A stretch of DNA of 64,000 nt, from assembly GCF_000497045.1 (NCBI RefSeq), contig NW_015961948.1, forward strand, positions 1,364,001 to 1,428,000, read 5' to 3'. How positions within the stretch are numbered: the stretch's first letter is position 1; every line of letters begins with the position of its first letter. A program made the translations under genes and the position numbers. This DNA is from Kalmanozyma brasiliensis GHG001 (taxonomy: Eukaryota; Basidiomycota; Ustilaginomycetes; Ustilaginales). Under the pieces are notes generated by a model. The model did no database searches, was not told where the DNA came from, and saw nothing but the letters and a program-made list of their open reading frames with translations. This document shows positions 46,001 through 54,392 of this stretch, in pieces.

Positions 46001-47806
46001 CTCCAATTTGGCCCGTAGCGCATCGAGTTCGCGCCGATACCGCTGCAACAACGCCTTATCATCCATACTCGTCCCCTTCCTCGCTGTGGTCACCACCATC
46101 TTGCACCTCCGCCCGAACTTCAACGTAGACAGCGTCTCCCCAGCATGCTCTGCGTCCGGAGACAGCGTGCAGATCACCGCGATCCTGGCATTTCCCGACA
46201 GAGATGTCTGAAGGATGCGCGTGAGTTTGGAATCTCGATAGGGGATGTGGTCGGATGCTTCGGGTGATTCGGCAAGTTTGCCGATCACCGTGCCGAGGGT
46301 GAGGAGGGACTTGTTGATGAAGGCGCCTTCTTTGCGTCTTTCTGCTTGGGATGCGGCGCGTTCGCTGCCGGCGAGATCGATGAGGTTGAGCTGGCTGATT
46401 CGGACTTCCTTGCCGGTGTCTGGCGAGGAAGTTCGGGGATGAGACTCGATAGTGAGAGTGAAAACGCAGTGGGAGCGGGAGGAACGTTCGTTCCAATCCG
46501 TCGCACCGACGTGTCTCTCCTCCTGTCCGCGCTGCAGTAGGTCCAACACCACAGATGGACTCGTCACGATCTCCTCCCTCAACCCCGTGATGAGCACCCG
46601 AGAGCGATCCTCGATGATCCTCAACGTGCTCCCCGCCCCACCTTTCACCGGCGATGCTGGCCGCTCTTCGTGCGTCTGCAAACTCCCCCTCAACGCCGGC
46701 AGTGGTGCGAGCAAATCCTTCAACGTCTCATTATATATCTCCAAATAACTCACCCTCAACAGATACTCCCGCTCCACATCATCCTCGATCAGCTCAAACA
46801 CCTGCTCCACCGCCCGTGGGATCACCCCTGGCTCCGAGGCACTGCCGGACATGGTATGCGTTTTGCCGCTGCCCGTTTGGCCATAGGCAAAGACGGTACC
46901 GTTGTATCCCTCCATTGCGGCTCGAATGACGGGGGCGATGTGCGAGGTGAACATCGCCGAGGTTGTAGCGGGGGAGAGGAGGAGATGATCAAAGGTGAAG
47001 CTGTATGTTTCGTCGGGTTCGTGTGTTGTAGGAACGGGGAGGGTGGCGCCGGCGCGTTCGGAGGAGGTGGTTCGTTTGGAGATGGCTGGATGGTGCTCGG
47101 TGGGGCTGATGCGGTGTGTGGATGCGTCGCATGACCAGACGGGTGGTGAGGAGTCAAGGCTGCGAGTCGGGCGCATTCGGACGCAGACCACGACGTTCTG
47201 CTTGTCGGACGACGAGGAAGAGGCGAGCGGAAGGGCGGAAGTGGACGCCTCATCTTCGGCGACTGTGGACATGCTCGTGTCGCCATCGAGATCGACGAGG
47301 CGAGTGAAAGGTGACGACTTGGTGGGAGAGCCCACCTTGGGCTTCTTCATGGCTGCGAGGGAGCTGCGATGCTCTGTGTTGGGTCGAGTCATGGTGCTGC
47401 GGCGAGCCGACGCCTTGAGTGGAGATGATGCGGTGGTCGTGCGTGTTGCGGTCAAGAGCGTGGACTTGCGTGGAGCTGCGGCAGCAGGGACAGGATGCTT
47501 GCGAGGAGAGATGGAGGTGCGTGATGGTCGCAGAGGAGCCTTTGTCTGCTCCTGGTCGGCAGAACGCGAACTCGGTGGTGGATAGGTTTCGGCAGCGATG
47601 GATGGCTCGGAAGGTAAAGAGGCGAGGGAGGTGGCAATGGACAATACCGATGTTGCTAAAGGAGAACTTGCAGCGGAAGCGAGCGAATCGGTAGCAGAGA
47701 GATTCGAAGATGCCGAAGAGGTCAAAGGCAGACCCTGACGAGCGTCTAGCGGCGTTGCTGAAGGAGATGAGGTCACAGATGAAGGCAAGGGTGGGGAGGG
47801 AGCCAT
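43067..47806 (-). CDS. Kinesin-7-like N-terminal motor with a long coiled coil
   Basis: A microtubule motor of 1579 residues. A Ser/Thr-rich N-terminal extension of about 200 residues precedes the motor (about 204-575). Motor signatures are the P-loop GQTGSGKTHT (309-318), switch I NERSSRSHCVF, switch II LIDLAGSERA, and HIPYRDSKLTRILQTSLSGN. The order and sequence fit the kinesin-7 (CENP-E/Kip2-like) group. After the motor comes a coiled coil (about 590-1330) rich in Gln/Glu/Ala/Arg, including tandem 46-residue units. The tail is Ser/Pro-rich and basic. In fungi Kip2-like members support long cytoplasmic microtubules; CENP-E types act at kinetochores. The sequence alone does not decide between them. 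It converges on the GATA gene and diverges from the GBD/FH3 gene. Intronless; the ATG at 47806 is the first. Confidence 0.92.
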   Translation of the reverse strand: MAPSPPLPSSVTSSPSATPLDARQGLPLTSSASSNLSATDSLASAASSPLATSVLSIATSLASLPSEPSIAAETYPPPSSRSADQEQTKAPLRPSRTSISPRKHPVPAAAAPRKSTLLTATRTTTASSPLKASARRSTMTRPNTEHRSSLAAMKKPKVGSPTKSSPFTRLVDLDGDTSMSTVAEDEASTSALPLASSSSSDKQNVVVCVRMRPTRSLDSSPPVWSCDASTHRISPTEHHPAISKRTTSSERAGATLPVPTTHEPDETYSFTFDHLLLSPATTSAMFTSHIAPVIRAAMEGYNGTVFAYGQTGSGKTHTMSGSASEPGVIPRAVEQVFELIEDDVEREYLLRVSYLEIYNETLKDLLAPLPALRGSLQTHEERPASPVKGGAGSTLRIIEDRSRVLITGLREEIVTSPSVVLDLLQRGQEERHVGATDWNERSSRSHCVFTLTIESHPRTSSPDTGKEVRISQLNLIDLAGSERAASQAERRKEGAFINKSLLTLGTVIGKLAESPEASDHIPYRDSKLTRILQTSLSGNARIAVICTLSPDAEHAGETLSTLKFGRRCKMVVTTARKGTSMDDKALLQRYRRELDALRAKLEGTTSTDSLPSSNVDLSHSHRELDQLNAQRQSAQHELESMQQQRADLRGQIEHLTRLILTSQSVADSPAGPSTPIRARNAHASALTRRGPRMSDWAGYSSPVPQPGGEKPFELETQLAGLRRQVQQLMEARETLVREHAAEMAQRDRREAELEAAMQRNKQELQEAGAACEKLKGERDEAREAALEETETVKEVRRFLDEQLEANRLSRAEMETRAQEEEQRMQAELQALKEQLVAKEAELAEAKERFDSELAEAKKETEQQKAAIETVESQLAEARKAADEEKTARSKAEVERAEADQAQQALQVQLVEAREQFNAELAEVSLLAEEQKAVRTRAEEEREEVNKVRQALQAQLAEAEASAAELKQNLASKDDAHAELQEDVRKQDEQAQAQLHQRQTELEERKAEIGRLRAELEANQTRQAESEDLIRQQDAQAQETVHKREAELAEREEQIAHLQAELGRAQQRRTESEQLAGKQNEEAQAQLQQRQAQLDEREAQIEVLRAELEQTQQRQIVFEDLARKQDETLQAQLQQRQGELVERETQYEQLRVELEQSQQAQIESQALARKQGEEAKAQLQQRQAELREREAENERLRAELEQSRLHQCEAEQKDAQIKRLCGELNESRQRQTESEDLVRKQDEEAQAQLQRRQAESAEHEVEMASIRAELEQTRRELGARPAPETLRELASLQTTLSHSEAERRSLQAELAEVRAAASARKADASTIASLHEALERANTKLAALEADNTLPLAKQMDVGGSTLRPASSPGLSRTGSVKEYRRYQSASPGPPSASPPASTRSVILTHQASPSRTAERDEIDRLNAVISSQRALMSDLEHSVASWKDRLHAQTELIHRLMAQPSSSPPVSDTENACVTPTKREESFHTLPRTTHLALTGKGTPTKSVLGSWNRNSPSPLPVSDKMQETTGKRKPRKTIELDMKLLNSSPRVEGGRTRFGAGAGGGEDTPTKRRGTTASQFYV
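43990..44870 (-). repeat. Tandem 138-bp repeats in the kinesin coiled coil
   Basis: About six copies of a 46-residue unit (138 bp) cover residues of about 980-1272. Each copy resembles RKQDEEAQAQLQQRQAELEE followed by REAEIxxLRAELEQ and a short linker ending in ESEDL. One late copy is 24 residues longer. Copies have diverged, so expansion is not recent. Confidence 0.85.
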
Positions 47807-48818
47807 GATGCATAGATGAGCTCGCGTGACGAGATTCGGTTACCGCAACGGTACAGCGATATCGAGGCAGCACCAGACCAGCTGACGCTGCTCGCAATCA
47901 CAAGGCCTTTGTGGAGACCGGCAATATGAGATAGGATGGGGTGGCTTTGATACAATAAAGCTCTGGTGGGTGGGGGGACAGGTACGGTGGTAGAAGTGTG
48001 TCTCAACTCCGAATCTGGACTGTCAGATGGGACAGGTCAGCTCGCTTGGGCTGGTTCATAGATCCCTGCACTCCTGTCCGGATGCTTGAGAGCGGCAAGA
48101 TTTGGTCAAGACCAGGAAGGACGAGGGGAGGGTGCATGCATGACGAACAAAGTGTTGGACAGAGTCGAGAGGCAGTGGAGCAGTGAGTGTTGATGTTGAG
48201 TCAAAGTCCACTTTGTGCGCTTTTTGAGTTGCAGCGCAGCGCGCCACTTCACGTGGTACGAATTATGTCCTACCAAAGCGTTGTCGGTCTAACATAGCTA
48301 CTTTCTGCGTCCACCTTGTCTTCGCCATCTGTCGACGACACCACCTTCCGAGTCCAGCAAGGCCGCATATGAGCTGCTCGTCCACGTGTGTGGATCGCAC
48401 AGCGCTGTGATACTCTCAGACCGGCAGCGAGGAGGGCTAGAGCGCACGAGCGGAACTGCACGTGATGCTGTGTCGCGCAGACACGTCCTATTCAAGTGTG
48501 ACTTTATCGAGTGTAGATCTTTGGCTGTCCAATTTGGCCACTTCGGAAAGTCACAGAGCGGAGAGCTGCCTCATTTGCAGTTGCAGAGTGGGCAGCCCGC
48601 TGCGCCTTGGTCACGCCCAAGTGAGACACAAGTTGATGCTCCCGCTGAACCCTGCACAGTAAGCGCCCTTTCCTCGTCTGCTGCGAGTGGACGACAAGCC
48701 ACTCCTTCTTCTTGTCACTCATCACTCCATCGCAGTCTGGCCTGTTTTCATATACTCCGTCCTCCTTCCTCACCGTACGTCATCGTCTCGGCCAGAACGG
48801 GCGACTCACCTCGCCATC
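47807..48818. promoter_or_regulatory. Divergent promoter of the kinesin and GBD/FH3 genes
   Basis: About 1 kb with no recognisable gene. Three perfect CACGTG E-boxes lie at 48250-48255, 48383-48388 and 48459-48464. A CCAATTTGGCC element is found at 48530-48540. Confidence 0.5.
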
Positions 48819-51344
48819 ATGGCCGCCGCCGCTACTGCCACCGATTCCAGTCGCATTCGACCTGGACAGTACTCTCGTCAGCACTCGGCCCTCTCTTCCT
48901 CATCCGACCCTCACAGCTGCAAAGAAAATGATCCTCGAGCACACCAGCAGCACCAGCGGGGAAGGTCGACTGGCACTCCCTCTTTAGCACAGCCTTTGCC
49001 TATAGATTCTAAATATCGTCTTCGCGGCAACTCTTCTGACGACGTCGACAGCAGAGCGTCTCGCTCCAAGCTCAGCTCTTCCTCCAGCCCAAAGAAGGAA
49101 CTGCGCAGCCGCAGTCGAAGCCGAAGCAGGCTCTTTGGCAAAGACAAGACCGATACGCTCAACCGAGAAGCTGCTCCAGCTCAGTCGTACGCAGACACAC
49201 GCACGCCCGAGCAGATCGACTCCGACTTTGTCGACCTCCTCGACGAGCTCCAGGTGCAGCCAGACCTGCGTCAGAAGCTTCTTGGCCTCAACCCTACCGT
49301 CAAAGCGTCCATGCTCCAGGGTCAAGCCACTCTGAGCCTGGCTGCTTTTGGTCTGGACACCTTGTCCTCTTCACCCGCAAAGTCGACCCGCATGCCCATT
49401 CCTGACCTCCTCAAGAATCGACCAGCGAGTCGTCCAGGATCGGTTCTCTTGCCTTCCTCTCCACGACCGGATCAGCCCTCCACTTTGAACCACTCTGGCG
49501 ACTCTGACGAGCTGATGGCGGCCCCCAACACAGCCCAGCTGTTCGGGTCCGGGCCCCCTCGACAGGCCTCTTCTGGCTCAGCCAACTCCGGCTCATCAGG
49601 CTCTGGACACACCAAGCAGCCTTCCAACGGCTCGCGCATCGGCATCCGTGACGCGTTCAAAAAGTCGAATCCCAACTTGGGCCAGGGAGGATCGTTCATT
49701 TCTCTCGCTGCATCCACCGCTGGCGGTACCAGCAGCGTGACTTCCACCGCACGACCTCGATCCATGTCCTTCGGCAAAGAGTTCGCAGCTTCCTTCGGCA
49801 AGGAGACTCCCGAGAGCTTTGCTACCATGCTCAAGTGCACCGATGCGAGCAGGATCGACGTCGCCCGCGTCAAACGCATGCGTGCCGTCTTGGCGGCAGA
49901 ATCCCCGATCTGGATCTCGACCTTCATCGGTGCCGAGTGCGGCGGCTACGATGCGATGCTTGCTCGGCTCGATGAGCTGCTGGCGATGGAATGGCGAGAG
50001 GAACAGCACGACGACATGCTCCTTCATGAGCTACTCCGCTGCTTTGTAGCGCTGAGCACTACCGAAGTCGGTCGCAACGCACTCGCCTCCCAGGCCCCTC
50101 GACCCTTCCGTCAACTGGCCGACCTGCTTTTCTCCGAGAAGAAACCTGGCGACCTCGGCACGCGCAAGCTTATGATCGAGCTCCTCTCCATCCTTCTCGA
50201 CCTTCAGCTTCCTGCCTCGCACTCTCATTCCCACTCTTCGCTCAACTACCTCATTGAGCTCCTTCAAAACCCGTCCGATCCGGCCAAGGACTCGGTGGTC
50301 GACTTTATCAAGCAGACCCATGCTCCGCGTCCATTCAAGGCCTACGTCGTCGAAATCTCGTGCGTTTGCCGCGACTACTTCTGGATCTTCTGCCATTCGC
50401 AGAACTTCTACTGGCGCTTCGACGAGTTGTCGGACAAGATCGACAGCATCAAAGGCCCGAAAGTCCCAGGCGGAATGACGGGTGGCGTCGAGTTCGAGGC
50501 GATGGCCTACCTCACCGTGCACCTACGACTCATCAACGCGGTGGCCAACGTGCTGGGTCAGATTAAGTCGCACCAGCTTCCGCGACCCGCCATGACGGCG
50601 GCGGAGTTCCACAGCAGTATGTTTGCGTCTGGCCTCGAACGCGTGCTGGTGACGCTCAGGAAGGCCTCCCAGCACTACTACCCCACGACGCATCTCGAAT
50701 TGGCAAGGTACCTGAGCCTAGCCCAGCAGGCAGGATTTGCGTTGCCGTATCACCTGACGGACTGGCTAGAGAGTCCCAAGCTCAAGCCTGCACCGCTGTT
50801 GCCGCCGCTGGAACTGCCACACTTGCACGCGCCTTCGACGAGCCAAGCCCTAGCTCCATCCGCCATCCCCACAGGGGGAGCGCCGGCGGGATACGGTCTC
50901 GCAGGCGCATTCATCACGCCGTCTACTCCAGCACGAGGGTCCTCCGCCGTGCCAACCAGCCCGATCGCCAACACGCCTAGGTCCGCCATCCGATCGCCCC
51001 CCGCCGCACCGCGCACGGCTTCGCGGTCACCCGACAAGTCATCCCGCAAGCCAGACACCGACTCTTGGGACTTCACCACCTCCGACGACACCGCGCGACG
51101 AGTCGAAACAGTCCCCTTTGACCGCCTCAACTCCCAGTTCTCCCTGACCGAAGAAGATCCGGCGGTAGGCATGCCCTCCTCGTCCACCTCGCGCCGCATC
51201 TTCGGCCTCACCGAGGCGATCACGCAGGATCTCACGCCGGCCAGATTCGTCCAGAAGGCAGGAGGCAACGTGGTTGGTTCGGCGGTGCAGATGTGGGAGA
51301 GCAGGAGCGTTGCGCAGCGGTCGCCGCAGAAGGGTCAGCGATGA
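48819..51344 (+). CDS. GBD/FH3-domain protein without an FH2 domain
   Basis: A protein of 841 residues that resembles the regulatory half of diaphanous-type formins. The GTPase-binding part begins near TPEQIDSDFVDLLDELQVQP (about 127) and continues, after a Ser/Pro-rich insert (about 205-325), into an armadillo-like FH3 region. This includes RVKRMRAVLAAESPIWISTF, ELLRCFVALSTTEVGRNAL and LMIELLSILLDLQLP, and ends near residue 652. The last 190 residues are Pro/Ser-rich. No FH1 proline tract followed by an FH2 actin-nucleating domain is present before the stop, so it should not nucleate actin itself. It may bind a Rho-type GTPase as an adaptor or decoy. The frame is open upstream from a GTG at 48687; the first ATG is 48819. 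Next gene: converging m-AAA protease. Confidence 0.82.
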   Translation: MAAAATATDSSRIRPGQYSRQHSALSSSSDPHSCKENDPRAHQQHQRGRSTGTPSLAQPLPIDSKYRLRGNSSDDVDSRASRSKLSSSSSPKKELRSRSRSRSRLFGKDKTDTLNREAAPAQSYADTRTPEQIDSDFVDLLDELQVQPDLRQKLLGLNPTVKASMLQGQATLSLAAFGLDTLSSSPAKSTRMPIPDLLKNRPASRPGSVLLPSSPRPDQPSTLNHSGDSDELMAAPNTAQLFGSGPPRQASSGSANSGSSGSGHTKQPSNGSRIGIRDAFKKSNPNLGQGGSFISLAASTAGGTSSVTSTARPRSMSFGKEFAASFGKETPESFATMLKCTDASRIDVARVKRMRAVLAAESPIWISTFIGAECGGYDAMLARLDELLAMEWREEQHDDMLLHELLRCFVALSTTEVGRNALASQAPRPFRQLADLLFSEKKPGDLGTRKLMIELLSILLDLQLPASHSHSHSSLNYLIELLQNPSDPAKDSVVDFIKQTHAPRPFKAYVVEISCVCRDYFWIFCHSQNFYWRFDELSDKIDSIKGPKVPGGMTGGVEFEAMAYLTVHLRLINAVANVLGQIKSHQLPRPAMTAAEFHSSMFASGLERVLVTLRKASQHYYPTTHLELARYLSLAQQAGFALPYHLTDWLESPKLKPAPLLPPLELPHLHAPSTSQALAPSAIPTGGAPAGYGLAGAFITPSTPARGSSAVPTSPIANTPRSAIRSPPAAPRTASRSPDKSSRKPDTDSWDFTTSDDTARRVETVPFDRLNSQFSLTEEDPAVGMPSSSTSRRIFGLTEAITQDLTPARFVQKAGGNVVGSAVQMWESRSVAQRSPQKGQR

Positions 51345-51827
51345 AACTTCGACCCGCATCCGGTGCGCGCCGCCACATCGCTCCTTGCAAGTTTACTCCC
51401 TTCCCTCAGCCTTGTTCTCGCATCACCCTGATACTACCTCGTCGACCGCTCCGAGCTGTTCGTCGTTCCCTCGCTCTCCATCCCTCATCTAGAGATGTTC
51501 AGTCTTCACCTTTTGCCTTCCCGCATTCGCCTTCCCGCACCGCTTCATACCCTCCATTTTCCTGCTTTCGTTCGCACTACCTGTTTTCACGCATCGCAAC
51601 CCATTTCGTCTCCCTTCTTCTCATACGCCTGCAATTCTGATGGGTGTCTTGCGTCTCGTGCTGCTCCGTCTTCTTCGGACCGCTTATTCCACCTGGTCTC
51701 GCACATCAGCCTGCTACACCTCTATGAACTCATAACTCGCCCTCGTCATGCACTGAAAAAGATTACGTCCGCAAAGCGTCTAGTCATACAAGTCAATGAA
51801 TGGTGATGTCATCTCCACGTCGAGCCC
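51345..51827. other. Convergent 3' intergenic region (GBD/FH3 and m-AAA)
   Basis: C/T-rich on the plus strand; contains the 3' UTRs. No gene or clear repeat. Confidence 0.5.
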
Positions 51828-54392
51828 TTACAACTTGCTCTCGACCTTACTCGCTGCCAACCCAGGGCTGCCCATCTCCTCCGGCGGCGGTGGCGGCGCA
51901 CTCACCTCGCCCTTGCGCTTCAACTTGCCCTTCTTGTCGAGATACTCATCCGCCTCGTCGGCCCCCTTGAACGGACGCTTGCCCAACAGATCCCTCATAT
52001 CCTCCCTCGTAATCACCTCCTTCTCCAACAGCAGCTGCGCCACCTTCTCCACATCCGCCTTGTGGTCCGTCAGCAGCTGCGTCGTGCGCTTGTGCGCCTC
52101 ACTGACCATCTTGCGCACCTCGAAATCGAGCATCTCGCCGGTTCGTTCCGAGTACGGCTTGTGCATCGACTCCTGCTCGGTGCGGTACGAGATGGGCCCC
52201 AGCTCCTTGTTCATACCGTACGAAGCGCAAATCTCGAACGCCATGCGCGTGATCTTGCTCAAATCGTCCTGCGCGCCCGTGGTGATGGTGGTGAAGAAGA
52301 TCTCTTCGGAAACACGACCGCCGAGCGTCATGCACATGCGGTCGATCAGCTGCTCGGTCGAGAAGAGGTAGCGTTCCTTGGGCAGGTATTGCGCGTATCC
52401 AAGCGCTCCTACGCCACGAGGGATGATCGAGACCTTGAGCAACGGATCGGCGTGCTCGAGGAACCATCCGCATACGGCGTGGCCCGCCTCGTGGTACGCT
52501 ACCGTCTTCTTTTCCTCGGGGGAGAGAACACGAGACTTCTTCTCGAGACCAGCAATGACTCGCTCGATGGCCATCTCAAAGTGGTGCTCCTCGATCGAGT
52601 CGGCGCCGCCACGGGCGGCGATGAGGGCGGCTTCGTTGCACACATTGGCCACGTCCGCGCCGCTGAAGCCGGGAGTGAGCGTGGAGAGCTTCTCCGCGAG
52701 CAAGTCGCGATCGGTCTCGGTGTGCAGGGTAAGAGGCTTGAGGTGGACGAGGAAGATATCCTTACGACCCGAGATATCGGGTCGATCAATGGCGATGTGT
52801 CGATCGAATCGTCCAGGTCGCATCAGCGCCGCATCGAGCACATCCGGTCGGTTGGTACCCGCGAGAACAACGACGTGCTCCTCCGTCCCGAATCCGTCCA
52901 TCTGCACGAGCAGCTCGTTGAGCGTCGACTCGCGCTCGTCGTTACCACCAAAGTTGCCGCCCTTGCCACGACTCTTGCCAATGGCGTCGATCTCGTCGAT
53001 GAAGATGATGCAAGGCGCGTGCTTCTTGGCATTGGCAAACATGTCTCGCACACGACTCGGTCCGACACCGACAAACATCTCGACGAACTCGGAACCGGAC
53101 ACCGAGAGGAAGGGAACCTGCGCCTCACCCGCCGTCGCCTTGGCTAGCAGCGTCTTACCCGTTCCTGGAGGACCCGAGAGGATGGCACCGCGAGGGATCT
53201 TGGCGCCCAGCTTCTCGTATTTCTCGGGCTTCTTGAGGAAGTTGACGAACTCCATAATTTCCTCTTTGGCCTCGTCCATGCCGGCTACGTTCTTGAACTT
53301 GGTCTTGACGTCGGTCTCCTGGTTGAACATCTTAGCGCGGGACTTGCCGATGCCGAAGATGCCACCGGGGCCACCACCGCCGCCGCCGCCCATGGCACCA
53401 CCGGCTGCGCGGCGCGACATCCAGAAGAGGAGACCAGCAATGAGCAAGGTGGGCGCAAAGTGGAGAAGGGTTTGAGCGGTGGAGATCTCCTCGTGGTAGG
53501 CGACGGGGATGCGCTCGTTGGCAGGGATCTCGAGCTCGCGCTGCGCCTCGTCGAGACGTCGCTCAAAGGCTTCCACGGAGCCGACGCTGAACCAGTAGGC
53601 GGCGTGACCGCTGCCGCCGGCGGGTGTGCTAGAGCCTCCGGTCTGCGAGGGGTACATGGAGCCGGTGGCATTCGAGTGCAGGTAGACTTTGACCTTGGTT
53701 CGGTTGACAACGACGAGACGGTCAACGAGACCCTTGTCGAGGAAGGCGGTGCGGAACTCCTGCCAGGTGATCTCGCGGCTGGGCTGGTCGGGCGATGTGA
53801 GGCGGTAAAGCAGGTAAGTGGAAACGATGGTGGCCAGGATGGTGTTGGCGTTGATGCGGATCTCGGTGTATTGGCCGTTGGGGCCCCCACCCGAGCCGTT
53901 AGCGCCGGACGACTTTTCGGACTTCTTCTTCTTCGTCTTCTCTGCGACGTCGTCCTCGTCGGCCTCGGACTCCTTGTTGCTCTTGGTGGAAGCGGGCTTC
54001 TTGTTGTCGCTCTCGAAGAACTGCTTGAGACTCTCGGGGAGGCCACCGGCAGCCTTGCCCTGTCGAGCCTCCTTGAGGCCACGTTCTACCGACTCGTCAA
54101 AGTCCTTCTTCTTCTTGTCATCCTCGTCTTGTTCCTTGGCGGAGTTCTTGTTCTTCTTGTCGCTATCCTCGGCTGGTGTGGCATAGTGACGGACGTATGG
54201 ACTGAGCGCGTGTCGATGAGAAACGAGCTTGGAAGAAGTCAAGATGGATGAGGTTGCCGGCTGTGTTCTTGATGTTGAAAGGTTGGTGAAAGAGCGGCGG
54301 GTTGCTGAGGAAGACGCGAGCTGCTGTGTAGATCGAGACGCTGCAAGACCGAGACGGCCTGCGGCTGACCTCGACGTTATCGAGCGCAGCAT
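51828..54392 (-). CDS. AFG3: m-AAA protease subunit (AFG3/YTA12 type) with C-terminal SKL
   Basis: A membrane-anchored ATP-dependent zinc protease of the mitochondrial inner membrane that degrades misfolded membrane proteins and processes ribosomal protein L32. It has 854 residues (yeast Afg3 761, Yta12 825). The N-terminus is Arg/Ser-rich without acidic residues, a typical presequence. Two membrane helices lie at about 177-191 and 309-326. The AAA domain has Walker A GPPGTGKT at 407-414 and Walker [12 protein letters not shown]; the peptidase motif HEAGH is at 634-638. The tail is Lys- then Pro-rich and ends in SKVESKL, a canonical peroxisomal PTS1 tripeptide, unusual for this family. The open frame starts at a GTG (54491); the first ATG is 54392. 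Afg3 and Yta12 are hard to separate by eye, so the symbol is tentative. Confidence 0.93.
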   Translation of the reverse strand: MLRSITSRSAAGRLGLAASRSTQQLASSSATRRSFTNLSTSRTQPATSSILTSSKLVSHRHALSPYVRHYATPAEDSDKKNKNSAKEQDEDDKKKKDFDESVERGLKEARQGKAAGGLPESLKQFFESDNKKPASTKSNKESEADEDDVAEKTKKKKSEKSSGANGSGGGPNGQYTEIRINANTILATIVSTYLLYRLTSPDQPSREITWQEFRTAFLDKGLVDRLVVVNRTKVKVYLHSNATGSMYPSQTGGSSTPAGGSGHAAYWFSVGSVEAFERRLDEAQRELEIPANERIPVAYHEEISTAQTLLHFAPTLLIAGLLFWMSRRAAGGAMGGGGGGGPGGIFGIGKSRAKMFNQETDVKTKFKNVAGMDEAKEEIMEFVNFLKKPEKYEKLGAKIPRGAILSGPPGTGKTLLAKATAGEAQVPFLSVSGSEFVEMFVGVGPSRVRDMFANAKKHAPCIIFIDEIDAIGKSRGKGGNFGGNDERESTLNELLVQMDGFGTEEHVVVLAGTNRPDVLDAALMRPGRFDRHIAIDRPDISGRKDIFLVHLKPLTLHTETDRDLLAEKLSTLTPGFSGADVANVCNEAALIAARGGADSIEEHHFEMAIERVIAGLEKKSRVLSPEEKKTVAYHEAGHAVCGWFLEHADPLLKVSIIPRGVGALGYAQYLPKERYLFSTEQLIDRMCMTLGGRVSEEIFFTTITTGAQDDLSKITRMAFEICASYGMNKELGPISYRTEQESMHKPYSERTGEMLDFEVRKMVSEAHKRTTQLLTDHKADVEKVAQLLLEKEVITREDMRDLLGKRPFKGADEADEYLDKKGKLKRKGEVSAPPPPPEEMGSPGLAASKVESKL

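Noticed and set aside
52062..53147. 361-codon open frame antisense to the m-AAA protease
   Set aside because: Overlaps the AAA core exactly; sequence is a reverse shadow with no known domain.
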